From Prescottella subtropica (lineage in GTDB: Bacteria > Actinomycetota > Actinomycetes > Mycobacteriales > Mycobacteriaceae), in assembly GCF_005434945.1 (NCBI RefSeq), contig NZ_SKCH01000030.1, positions 1 through 42,651 on the forward strand: 42,651 bases of DNA. Direction: 5' to 3'. Made by a program: the position numbers and the translations under genes. Below the pieces are notes generated by a model, which was not told the DNA's origin, did no database searches, and was given only the letters and a program-made list of their open reading frames with translations. Every line of letters begins with the position of its first letter. Position 1 is the stretch's first letter. Shown here in pieces: positions 34,084 through 42,651 of this stretch.

Positions 34084-34644
34084 ATGTCAACCACCATCGC
34101 ATTGCTCGCGGCCGAGGGGGAGAGTCACAACCCCCTCCTGCCCGCGACGTATGACATCACTTGGTCGATCGTTGCCCTGGTGGTCGTCGGGTTCGTCTTC
34201 TGGAAGTTCGTCCTTCCGATGTTCCAGAAGGTTCTCGCCGAGCGCACCGAGCAGATCGACGGCGGCATCAAGCGCGCCGAAGAGGCTCAGGCCGAAGCCA
34301 AGGCCGCGCTGGAGCAGTACCACGCCCAGCTCGCCGAGGCCCGGACCGAAGCCGCGCAGATCCGCGAGGAAGCACGTACTCAGGGCCAGCAGATCATCTC
34401 CGAGATGAAGGCGCAGGCACAGGAGGAGAGCGACCGTATCGTCGCCGCCGGTCACAGCCAGCTGACTGCACAGCGTCAGCAGATCGTGACCGAGCTGCGG
34501 GCCGACCTCGGCAAGACCGCGGTCGACCTGGCGGAGAAGGTCATCGGAGAGTCACTCGCCGACGACGTCAAGCGCGCCGGAACGGTCGATCGCTTCCTCA
34601 ACGAGCTGGACGCTGTCAGCGCCGATTCCGCAGCAGGAAAGTGA
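34084..34644 (+). CDS. atpF: ATP synthase Fo subunit b
   Basis: Peripheral-stalk subunit of 186 residues. One N-terminal membrane helix ([20 protein letters not shown]) is followed by a long charged coiled coil ([20 protein letters not shown] and on) that grips F1 through the delta subunit. The ATG follows the atpE stop by nine bases. Unlike the mycobacterial arrangement, where a b-like segment is fused to delta, here b and delta are separate genes. Confidence 0.97.
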   Translation: MSTTIALLAAEGESHNPLLPATYDITWSIVALVVVGFVFWKFVLPMFQKVLAERTEQIDGGIKRAEEAQAEAKAALEQYHAQLAEARTEAAQIREEARTQGQQIISEMKAQAQEESDRIVAAGHSQLTAQRQQIVTELRADLGKTAVDLAEKVIGESLADDVKRAGTVDRFLNELDAVSADSAAGK

Positions 34645-34649
34645 GCACC

Positions 34650-35474
34650 ATGTACGCAGCGAGCCGTGAAGCCCTGACGCAGACTCGTGCTGCGCTCACC
34701 GCGGCGTTGGATTCCGTTTCCCCCGGCGCGGCCACCGCGGCCGCGGCGCAGGCCGGATCCGAGCTGTTCTCGGTGGTCGAGGTTCTCGACGGTCAGCGCA
34801 CTCTCCGTAGTGCGCTCGCCGACGCGTCCTCGCCTGCCGCTGGTCGTCAGGCCCTGGCCCGCAACGTGTTCTCGGGGAAGGTCGGCGCCGAGGCGCTGGC
34901 AGCCCTCGAGGCCGCAGCGGGCCAGGACTGGTCGTCCTCGGCAGATCTGCTGAACTCCCTGGTCACGCTCGGACGTGAGTCCCTGCTTCGGGCTGCGGCC
35001 GACCAGAACCAGAGCGACGCGGTCGAGGACGAACTCTTCCGCCTCGGACGCATCGTTGCCGGAAACCCGCAGCTGGAGCAGGTTCTGTCGGATCGTTCGA
35101 GGACGGCCGCCGGTACGCGAGAGCTGCTGTCGAAGCTGCTGTACGGCAAGGTCACCGCGATCATGGAGGCCCTGGCCGTCCAGGCTGTCGGACGCCTGAA
35201 GACCGCGCCGGCGGATGCTTTCGACGAGCTGTCGGCTCTGGCCGCCGCCCTGCGGAACAAGGCCGTCGCGCATGTGCGCAGCGCCTCCGCGTTGTCGAAC
35301 GAGCAGGTCGATCGGCTCACTGCGACGCTGACTCGCACCTACGGAAAGCCCGTCACCGTGCACGTGGAGATCGAGCCCGATCTCCTCGCCGGCATGGTCG
35401 TGCGGGTTGGCCACGAGGTCATCGACGGGAGCGCGGCCGGTCGCCTCGCTGCCCTGCGTAAGACCTTCAAGTAG
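34650..35474 (+). CDS. atpH: ATP synthase F1 subunit delta
   Basis: Stator subunit linking b to the top of F1. The 274-residue product starts [20 protein letters not shown] and ends with the conserved delta C-terminal pattern [20 protein letters not shown], then [21 protein letters not shown]. It is about 95 residues longer than the E. coli delta, an actinobacterial trait. ATG 34650 lies five bases after the atpF stop and is preceded by GGAAAGTGAGC. Many Ala and Ser codons in the N-terminal half indicate a helical bundle. Confidence 0.95.
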   Translation: MYAASREALTQTRAALTAALDSVSPGAATAAAAQAGSELFSVVEVLDGQRTLRSALADASSPAAGRQALARNVFSGKVGAEALAALEAAAGQDWSSSADLLNSLVTLGRESLLRAAADQNQSDAVEDELFRLGRIVAGNPQLEQVLSDRSRTAAGTRELLSKLLYGKVTAIMEALAVQAVGRLKTAPADAFDELSALAAALRNKAVAHVRSASALSNEQVDRLTATLTRTYGKPVTVHVEIEPDLLAGMVVRVGHEVIDGSAAGRLAALRKTFK

Positions 35475-35535
35475 CCGACGACCGAACATATACTCCCGAT
35501 CTTTTCGAAGACCAGATACCGAGAGCAGGAAAAAC

Positions 35536-37179
35536 ATGGCGGAGCTGACGATCTCCTCCGACGAGATCCGTAGCGCGATCGAGAACTACACCGCGAACTA
35601 CTCACCGGAGGCCTCCCGCGAGGAGGTCGGCGTGGTGTCCGACACCAGCGACGGCATCGCTCACATCACCGGCCTGCCGTCGGCGATGGCCAACGAGCTG
35701 CTGGAGTTCCCGGGCGGCGTGCTCGGTGTGGCCCTGAACCTGGAGGCCACCGAGATCGGTGCCGTCATCCTGGGTGACTACGAGCACATCGAAGAGGGTC
35801 AGGAAGTCAAGCGGACCGGCGACGTTCTGTCGGTGCCGGTCGGTGACGGCTACCTGGGCCGCGTCGTCGACCCGCTGGGTCGCCCGATCGACGGCCTCGG
35901 CGACATCGAGACCACGGAGACCCGCGCCCTCGAGTTGCAGGCCGCCACGGTGCTCGAGCGTCAGCCCGTCGAGGAGCCGCTGCAGACCGGCATCAAGGCG
36001 ATCGACGCCATGACCCCGATCGGCCGCGGCCAGCGTCAGCTCGTCATCGGTGACCGCAAGACCGGCAAGACCGCGGTCTGCGTGGACGCCATCCTGAACC
36101 AGAAGGCGAACTGGGCGACCGGCGACCCGAAGCAGCAGGTCCGCTGCATCTACGTCGCGGTCGGCCAGAAGGGCTCGACCATCGCCGGCGTCAAGGCTGC
36201 TCTCGAGGAGCAGGGCGCGATGGAGTACACCACCATCGTCGCCGCGCCTGCGTCCGACTCCGCCGGCTTCAAGTGGCTCGCGCCGTACACCGGTTCCGCT
36301 ATCGGTCAGCACTGGATGTACCAGGGCAAGCACGTCCTCGTCGTGTTCGACGACCTGACCAAGCAGGCCGAGGCGTACCGGGCCATCTCGCTGCTGCTGC
36401 GTCGCCCGCCGGGACGTGAGGCCTACCCGGGTGACGTCTTCTACCTGCACTCGCGTCTGCTGGAGCGTTCGGCGAAGCTGTCCGACGAGCTCGGTGGCGG
36501 TTCGCTGACGGCCCTGCCGATCGTCGAGACCAAGGCCAACGACGTCTCGGCGTACATTCCGACCAACGTCATCTCCATTACCGACGGCCAGGTCTTCCTC
36601 GAGTCCGACCTGTTCAACAAGGGCATCCGCCCCGCGATCAACGTCGGTATCTCGGTGTCCCGAGTCGGTGGCGCCGCGCAGACCAAGGGCATGAAGAAGG
36701 TCTCCGGTTCGCTGCGTCTCGAGCTGGCCCAGTTCCGTGAGCTCGAGGCCTTCTCGGCCTTCGCCTCGGACCTCGACGCGGCGTCGAAGGCGCAGCTCGA
36801 GCGTGGTCAGCGTCTGGTCGAGCTGCTCAAGCAGGACCAGTACTCGCCGATCGCGGTCGAGGATCAGATCGTGTCGATCTACCTCGCCGGTGAAGGCGTG
36901 TTCGACTCGGTTCCGGTCGGCGACGTCCGCCGCTTCGAGACCGAACTCCTCGACGATCTGCACCGCAACGCGGCCTCCGCGTACGAGCAGATCAAGGGCG
37001 GCAAGGCTCTCGACGACGCGTCCATCGCGACGCTGAAGGCTGCCACGGAGAAGTTCAAGACCGGCTTCCTCACCTCGGACGGCCAGCGCGTCGTCAACGA
37101 GGCCGAGGCTCAGGCGCTGGACGCTTCCGCGGTCGGCCAGGAGAAGGTCACCGTCAAGCGCACCACTGTCAGCAAGTGA
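35536..37179 (+). CDS. atpA: ATP synthase F1 subunit alpha
   Basis: The non-catalytic nucleotide-binding subunit of the F1 hexamer, 547 residues. P-loop [10 protein letters not shown] spans residues 172-181. Also seen: [40 protein letters not shown] and the signature [17 protein letters not shown]. The Ser/Arg finger region is intact. A C-terminal tail of about 40 residues ([20 protein letters not shown]) exceeds most bacterial alpha subunits. A similar C-terminal extension in mycobacteria suppresses ATP hydrolysis; whether this one does so is inference. ATG 35536 follows AGCAGGAAAAAC. Confidence 0.98.
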   Translation: MAELTISSDEIRSAIENYTANYSPEASREEVGVVSDTSDGIAHITGLPSAMANELLEFPGGVLGVALNLEATEIGAVILGDYEHIEEGQEVKRTGDVLSVPVGDGYLGRVVDPLGRPIDGLGDIETTETRALELQAATVLERQPVEEPLQTGIKAIDAMTPIGRGQRQLVIGDRKTGKTAVCVDAILNQKANWATGDPKQQVRCIYVAVGQKGSTIAGVKAALEEQGAMEYTTIVAAPASDSAGFKWLAPYTGSAIGQHWMYQGKHVLVVFDDLTKQAEAYRAISLLLRRPPGREAYPGDVFYLHSRLLERSAKLSDELGGGSLTALPIVETKANDVSAYIPTNVISITDGQVFLESDLFNKGIRPAINVGISVSRVGGAAQTKGMKKVSGSLRLELAQFRELEAFSAFASDLDAASKAQLERGQRLVELLKQDQYSPIAVEDQIVSIYLAGEGVFDSVPVGDVRRFETELLDDLHRNAASAYEQIKGGKALDDASIATLKAATEKFKTGFLTSDGQRVVNEAEAQALDASAVGQEKVTVKRTTVSK

Positions 37180-37227
37180 GCGTGGTCCTCATGACTCAGC
37201 GTCACCCGAAGGGAGAGTGATCGGTCG

Positions 37228-38208
37228 ATGGCAAGCATCCGCGAACTGCGTTCTCGCATCAAGGCGACCAACTCGACCAAGAAGATCACCAAGGCGCAGG
37301 AACTGATCGCGACCTCGCGTATCACCAAGGCGCAGGCGCGCGTCGCGGCTTCCAAGCCGTACGCCGAGGAGATCACCAAGGTGCTGACCGAGCTCGCGAG
37401 TGCGTCGGCATCGCTCGACCACCCGCTGCTCAACGAGCGCACCGCACCGAAGCGGGCTGCGGTTCTGGTCGTCACCAGTGACCGCGGTATGTGTGGCGGC
37501 TACAACTCCAACGTCCTCAAGGAAGCGGAGGAGCTCCTGCAGCTGCTGCGTTCGGAGGGCAAGGAGCCGGTCGTCTACATGCTCGGAACCAAGGGCCTCA
37601 CGTACTACACGTTCCGTAATCGTGCGCTCGGCGGTGCGTGGACCGGCTTCTCTCAGGAGCCGGGCTACGCGGACGCTGCAACGGCGAGCCGGCATCTGGT
37701 CGAGCTGTTCATGGCCGGTTCCGGTACCGAGGTCGAAGCGGCGAACGGCGAAGGCACGATCGAGGGCGTCGACGAGCTCCACATCGTCTACACCCGTTTC
37801 GTGTCGATGCTGACGCAGGCCCCCGAGGTCCGTCGGATGGCGCCGCTCGAGGTGGACTACACCGACGATCACATCGATCTCGGTGACGACATGCTCACCG
37901 ACGGCCGGCACGAGGGTCAGAACGGCCCGACTGCGGTGTACAACTTCGAGCCCGAGGCCTCGACGCTGCTGGCGGCACTGCTGCCGAAGTACATCAGCAC
38001 GCGGATCTTCGCCGCGCTGCTGGACTCCGCTGCCTCGGAATCCGCCGCCCGTCGTACCGCCATGAAGGCGGCCACCGACAACGCGACGGAGTTGGCCAAC
38101 ACCCTGAGCCGGCAGGCGAACCAGGCCCGTCAGGCTCAGATCACCCAGGAAATCAGCGAGATCGTCGGCGGCGTTGACGCACTCGCATCGAGTGCAGGAA
38201 GTGACTAG
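37228..38208 (+). CDS. atpG: ATP synthase F1 subunit gamma
   Basis: The rotor shaft, 326 residues. The N-terminal helix begins [20 protein letters not shown], and the central domain contains [20 protein letters not shown]. The C-terminal helix includes [20 protein letters not shown] and ends in [22 protein letters not shown] 37228 follows AAGGGAGAG with normal spacing. The next gene, atpD, starts six bases after the stop. Confidence 0.97.
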   Translation: MASIRELRSRIKATNSTKKITKAQELIATSRITKAQARVAASKPYAEEITKVLTELASASASLDHPLLNERTAPKRAAVLVVTSDRGMCGGYNSNVLKEAEELLQLLRSEGKEPVVYMLGTKGLTYYTFRNRALGGAWTGFSQEPGYADAATASRHLVELFMAGSGTEVEAANGEGTIEGVDELHIVYTRFVSMLTQAPEVRRMAPLEVDYTDDHIDLGDDMLTDGRHEGQNGPTAVYNFEPEASTLLAALLPKYISTRIFAALLDSAASESAARRTAMKAATDNATELANTLSRQANQARQAQITQEISEIVGGVDALASSAGSD

Positions 38209-39663
<1,455 letters not shown>

Positions 39664-39669
39664 GCCGAC

Positions 39670-40038
39670 ATGGCGGAAATGACCGTTGAACTCGTTGCCG
39701 TCGAGCAGCGTCTCTGGTCGGGATCGGCGACGCTGGTCAGCGCTCAGACGACCGAGGGCGAGATCGGCATCATGCCCGGGCACGAGCCGGTCCTCGGCCA
39801 GCTCGTCGAGGGCGGCGTGGTCGCGATCACGACCGTCGACGGTGAGCGCGTGGTCGCCGCCGTGCACGGTGGCTTCCTCTCGGTGACCGCCACCACGGTG
39901 ACGATCCTCGCCGAGTCGGCCGACATGGCGCAGGACATCGACGTGGCCGAGGCCAAGGCGGTGCTGGCCGAGGGTGGCGACGATGTCGCTGCCGTCACGG
40001 TCGCCAAGGGCCGGCTGCGTGCGGTCGAACGCGCCTAG
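39670..40038 (+). CDS. atpC: ATP synthase F1 subunit epsilon
   Basis: Rotor subunit of 122 residues that couples gamma to the c-ring. The beta-sandwich domain includes [40 protein letters not shown] and [20 protein letters not shown]. The C-terminal helical part is short and lacks a full two-helix hairpin, as in mycobacteria, so classical epsilon inhibition is probably weak. It is the last structural gene of the operon; DUF2550 follows after 41 bases. Confidence 0.96.
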   Translation: MAEMTVELVAVEQRLWSGSATLVSAQTTEGEIGIMPGHEPVLGQLVEGGVVAITTVDGERVVAAVHGGFLSVTATTVTILAESADMAQDIDVAEAKAVLAEGGDDVAAVTVAKGRLRAVERA

Positions 40039-40079
40039 GTAGTCAGTTCACGACGAGCCGCGACGGGAGCCGACGAGCA

Positions 40080-40517
40080 GTGACGATCGGGATGGTTGTT
40101 CTCATCATTCTGGTGGTGCTGCTCGCGGCCTCCGTCGCGGCTCTCGTGTATCGGTTGACGATGCTGCGCCGCGGCGGTACTGCGGCGATCCTGCGGGTCA
40201 CGCCGGCGCCGGGTGGTAGCGGCTGGCGGCACGGTGTGGTGCGCTACGGCGAGAGCTCGCTGGTGTTCTACAAGCTGTCGAGTCTGCGGCCCGGTCCGGA
40301 CACCCGGATGAGCAGGCAGGGGATCGAGGTCGGTTCCCGGCGGGGTCCGGTCGGCGACGAGTACGACATCATGACCGACGAGATCGTGATTCTCGACGTC
40401 ACCGACGGTGACCGCACGTACGAGATCGCCCTGGACCGGGGTGCGTTGACCGCATTCCTGTCGTGGGTCGAGTCGCGGCCGTCGGGGCGGTCGATGCGCG
40501 GCCGCCCGGCAGGGTGA
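40080..40517 (+). CDS. DUF2550 membrane-anchored protein
   Basis: A 145-residue protein with one N-terminal membrane helix (VVLIILVVLLAASVAALVYR) and a soluble domain with the DUF2550 pattern (GSGWRHGVVRYGESSLVFYK, then RQGIEVGSRRGPVGDEYDI and VTDGDRTYEIALDRGALTAF). It matches in position and type Rv1312 after atpC in M. tuberculosis. Function unknown. GTG 40080 is preceded by GACGGGAG. A strong terminator hairpin follows 15 bases after the stop and probably closes the whole atp transcription unit. Confidence 0.92.
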   Translation: MTIGMVVLIILVVLLAASVAALVYRLTMLRRGGTAAILRVTPAPGGSGWRHGVVRYGESSLVFYKLSSLRPGPDTRMSRQGIEVGSRRGPVGDEYDIMTDEIVILDVTDGDRTYEIALDRGALTAFLSWVESRPSGRSMRGRPAG

Positions 40518-40532
40518 GACACGAACACATGC

Positions 40533-40571
40533 ACGAAAGGGAGGCCGTGACGGCCTCCCTTTCGTTGTTTC
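40533..40571. terminator. Bidirectional terminator between the atp operon and the adenosyltransferase gene
   Basis: ACGAAAGGGAGGCCG (40533-40547) pairs perfectly with CGGCCTCCCTTTCGT (40551-40565) around a TGA loop, and TGTTTC follows. It lies between convergent genes and can serve both strands. Confidence 0.92.
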
Positions 40572-40583
40572 TGCGTGTGGGGG

Positions 40584-41162
40584 TTACTCGGAGCGGCCGG
40601 CGCCGGGCGCCCACAGCACGTCGCCGTCGGGATTGGCGACGCGACTGAGGATGAACAGCAGATCCGACAGACGGTTGAGGTACTTCGCGGGTAGGACGCT
40701 GGTGTCGTCGGGGCTCGCCTCGACCGCGGCCCACGCGGAGCGTTCCGCGCGTCGGGCGACGGTGCGGGACGTGTGCAGGAGCGCCGCGAGTGGGGTGCCG
40801 CCGGGCAGGATGAACGAGTTCAGCGGTTCGAGTCGCTCGTTGAACGTGTCGCACCACTGCTCGAGACGATCGATGTAGGTCTGCGTGACCCGCAGCGGCG
40901 GATACTTCGGTTCGGCGACCACCGGGGTGGACAGGTCGGCACCCGCATCGAACAGGTCGTTCTGGATCTGCCGGAGGACGTCGACGACCTCCGCGGGCGG
41001 GTCGCCGAGCGCCAGTGCGACGCCGATGCTCGCGTTGGTTTCGTCGCAGTCCGCATAGGCGACGAGTCGGGCGTCGTTCTTCGACACGCGCGAGAAGTCG
41101 CTGAGTCCGGTGGTCCCGTCGTCGCCTGTCCGGGTGTAGATCCGGGTGAGATGCACAGCCAT
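40584..41162 (-). CDS. Cob(I)alamin adenosyltransferase, PduO type
   Basis: Transfers the adenosyl group of ATP to cob(I)alamin, making adenosylcobalamin (coenzyme B12). The 192-residue protein starts [20 protein letters not shown]; the ATP-binding N-terminus [19 protein letters not shown] is typical. [20 protein letters not shown] and the C-terminal [20 protein letters not shown] complete the PduO helix-bundle signature. ATG 41162 is 55 bases from the divergent murA start. It corresponds in position to Rv1314c. Adenosylcobalamin would serve methylmalonyl-CoA mutase in propionate metabolism, an inference from the organism type. Confidence 0.95.
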   Translation of the reverse strand: MAVHLTRIYTRTGDDGTTGLSDFSRVSKNDARLVAYADCDETNASIGVALALGDPPAEVVDVLRQIQNDLFDAGADLSTPVVAEPKYPPLRVTQTYIDRLEQWCDTFNERLEPLNSFILPGGTPLAALLHTSRTVARRAERSAWAAVEASPDDTSVLPAKYLNRLSDLLFILSRVANPDGDVLWAPGAGRSE

Positions 41163-41203
41163 GGCGCTACGGTACCGCTCAGCACACGCTGCATTCCCCT
41201 GGC

Positions 41204-41209
41204 TAGGCT
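41204..41209 (+). promoter_or_regulatory. -10 element of murA (leaderless start)
   Basis: TAGGCT fits TANNNT and ends eight bases before the murA GTG at 41218, where no ribosome site is present. The arrangement supports GTG 41218 as the start. Confidence 0.5.
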
Positions 41210-41217
41210 GTGCGATT

Positions 41218-42474
41218 GTGAGTGAACGCTTTCTTGTCACCGGCGGAAACCGACTTGTCGGTGAGGTGTCGGTGGGTGGGGCGAAGAACAGCGTCCTGAA
41301 GTTGATGGCCGCGGCCCTGTTGGCCGAGGGCACGACGGTGATCAGCAACTGTCCCGACATCCTGGATGTTCCGCTGATGGCCGACGTCCTGCGTGGACTC
41401 GGCTGCGAGGTCGTCCTCGACGGGGACGTCGCGACCATCACGACGCCGGCGCAGCCCAAGTACCACGCGGACTTCGAGGCCGTCCGGCAGTTCCGGGCGT
41501 CGGTGTGTGTGCTGGGACCGCTGGTGGCGCGTTGCCGGAAGGCGGTCGTCGCCTTGCCCGGTGGCGACGCCATCGGATCGCGTCCCCTCGACATGCACCA
41601 GTCGGGTCTGCGCCTTCTGGGTGCCCGCAGCGAGATCGAACACGGATGTGTCGTGGCCGAGGCGGACGACCTGCACGGGGCCAACATCCGACTGGCGTTT
41701 CCGTCGGTCGGTGCCACCGAGAACATCCTGATGGCCGCGGTCCTCGCCAAGGGCGAAACCGTCATCGACAATGCTGCGCGCGAGCCGGAGATCGTCGACC
41801 TCTGCACGATGCTGAACCGGATGGGCGCGAAGATCGCCGGTGCGGGTTCCACCACCCTCACGATCCGGGGTGTCGAACGGTTGGAGCCGACGTCGCATCG
41901 GGTGATCGGGGATCGGATCGTCGCCGCGACGTGGGGGATCGCTGCCGCCATGACAGGCGGAGACGTGACGGTCCACGGCGTCAACCCCAAGCATCTCACC
42001 CTGGTGCTCGACAAGCTGCGATCCGCGGGATCCCGGATCACGGTCGCGCCGAACGGTTTCCGGGTCGAGCAGGACGGGCGCCCGCAGGCGGTCAACTTCG
42101 CGACGCTGCCGTACCCGGGGTTCCCGACGGACCTGCAGCCGATGGCCATCGGCCTGGCGGCGGTCGCGGAGGGCACCTCGATGATCACCGAGAACGTCTT
42201 CGAAGCTCGTTTCCGTTTCGTCGAGGAGATGATTCGACTCGGCGCCGACGCCCGCACCGACGGGCATCATGCCGTGGTCCGCGGGGTTGCCGAGTTGTCG
42301 AGTGCGCCGGTCTGGTCGTCGGACATCCGTGCCGGCGCCGGCCTTGTCCTCGCGGGACTGGTCGCCGACGGCGTCACCGAAGTCCACGACGTCTTCCACA
42401 TCGACCGCGGATACCCCCGGTTCGTGGAGGATTTGTCCGGACTCGGTGGCGATATTCGCCGTGTGAACGACTGA
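41218..42474 (+). CDS. murA: UDP-N-acetylglucosamine 1-carboxyvinyltransferase
   Basis: First committed enzyme of peptidoglycan synthesis, joining enolpyruvate to UDP-GlcNAc. The 418-residue protein begins [20 protein letters not shown] and has the conserved [19 protein letters not shown]. The active-site loop reads [16 protein letters not shown]: Asp117 replaces the cysteine that fosfomycin alkylates in most bacteria. This Cys-to-Asp change is also known in M. tuberculosis and confers natural fosfomycin resistance. Other segments, such as [20 protein letters not shown], are normal. It lies just upstream of what is probably the rRNA operon. Confidence 0.98.
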   Translation: MSERFLVTGGNRLVGEVSVGGAKNSVLKLMAAALLAEGTTVISNCPDILDVPLMADVLRGLGCEVVLDGDVATITTPAQPKYHADFEAVRQFRASVCVLGPLVARCRKAVVALPGGDAIGSRPLDMHQSGLRLLGARSEIEHGCVVAEADDLHGANIRLAFPSVGATENILMAAVLAKGETVIDNAAREPEIVDLCTMLNRMGAKIAGAGSTTLTIRGVERLEPTSHRVIGDRIVAATWGIAAAMTGGDVTVHGVNPKHLTLVLDKLRSAGSRITVAPNGFRVEQDGRPQAVNFATLPYPGFPTDLQPMAIGLAAVAEGTSMITENVFEARFRFVEEMIRLGADARTDGHHAVVRGVAELSSAPVWSSDIRAGAGLVLAGLVADGVTEVHDVFHIDRGYPRFVEDLSGLGGDIRRVND

Positions 42475-42651
42475 CAGCCCCGTTTTATGGCTGTTGACCT
42501 GGCGATTTGGTGTTTGTCGGATGGTTCGCGTAACTTATTCCAGGTCAGAGCGACACGGACACCGACCCGGACGCGATCTTCACAGGTCAGCGAGGGAAAA
42601 CGAGGTTGTACGGGGAGCGCCTGACGGTCTCCGAGTTTGACTGGTGTTCAC
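42475..42651 (+). promoter_or_regulatory. Non-coding region after murA, probable rRNA operon control region
   Basis: No gene is visible. A 6-bp hairpin (ACAGCC 42474-42479 with GGCTGT 42489-42494) follows the murA stop. TTGACC (42494-42499), TTGTCG (42514-42519) and, near the right edge, TTGACT (42637-42642) are -35-like; a -10 for the last would lie beyond the window. In mycobacteria murA is followed by rrs and its promoters. That this is the rrn promoter region is inferred from synteny. Confidence 0.45.

Overview
The window is chromosomal DNA of a GC-rich actinobacterium of the Rhodococcus/Nocardia type. Three things point there: strong GC bias at third codon positions; frequent GTG starts with 1-7 nt stop/start overlaps; and the gene order argS-lysA-hom-thrC-thrB-rho-rpmE-prfA-prmC-sua5-wecA-atpIBEFHAGDC-DUF2550-(cobalamin adenosyltransferase)-murA-(rRNA), which I know from mycobacteria and relatives. 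An Emb-type arabinosyltransferase (arabinogalactan wall), MurA with Asp instead of Cys in the active site, and F420-type LLM and DUF222/HNH genes agree. I cannot name the species.

Layout. 1-2950 is accessory: the start of a DUF222/HNH (13E12-like) gene with a near-perfect SOS box on its start codon, an ABM-fold monooxygenase, a MarR regulator, a well-signposted 25-codon gene and an alpha/beta hydrolase. 3000-11173 is the most interesting part. A leftward operon (DUF1214 protein, SDR, sulfotransferase) diverges from an IclR regulator followed by cysD-cysNC-cysQ. Together they encode sulfate activation to PAPS, sulfo transfer, and disposal of the by-product PAP. CysQ carries an extra C-terminal NTF2/SnoaL-like domain. 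Both upstream regions carry a near-identical 16-bp palindrome and a site fitting the KstR (steroid catabolism regulator) consensus. From memory, the leftward trio matches Rv3531c-Rv3530c-Rv3529c of the M. tuberculosis cholesterol region. I propose a regulated sulfation module tied to steroid or lipid metabolism.

11183-16856 holds an isolated Emb arabinosyltransferase, a divergent F420-dependent LLM oxidoreductase and a polytopic membrane protein. A tRNA-Arg(CCG) and a strong two-way terminator follow. 17200-18809 is a DUF3105/DUF305 membrane-anchored pair. From 19001 the housekeeping backbone runs rightward: argS and aspartate-family biosynthesis (lysA, hom, thrC, thrB) in a tightly coupled operon; rho with its own promoter and structured leader; rpmE; prfA-prmC-sua5-wecA; then atpI and the eight F1Fo-ATP synthase structural genes. 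DUF2550 and a terminator follow, then a convergent cobalamin adenosyltransferase, and murA. The last 177 bases are non-coding and probably begin the rRNA operon control region.

Other signals: a palindrome with 17-20-bp arms present twice (17120 and 28181) with unrelated loops; an 18-bp perfect palindrome abutting a -10 hexamer before atpB; structured leaders before atpB and rho; and several apparently leaderless starts with a TANNNT hexamer 7-8 nt before a GTG (emb, argS, atpI, murA).
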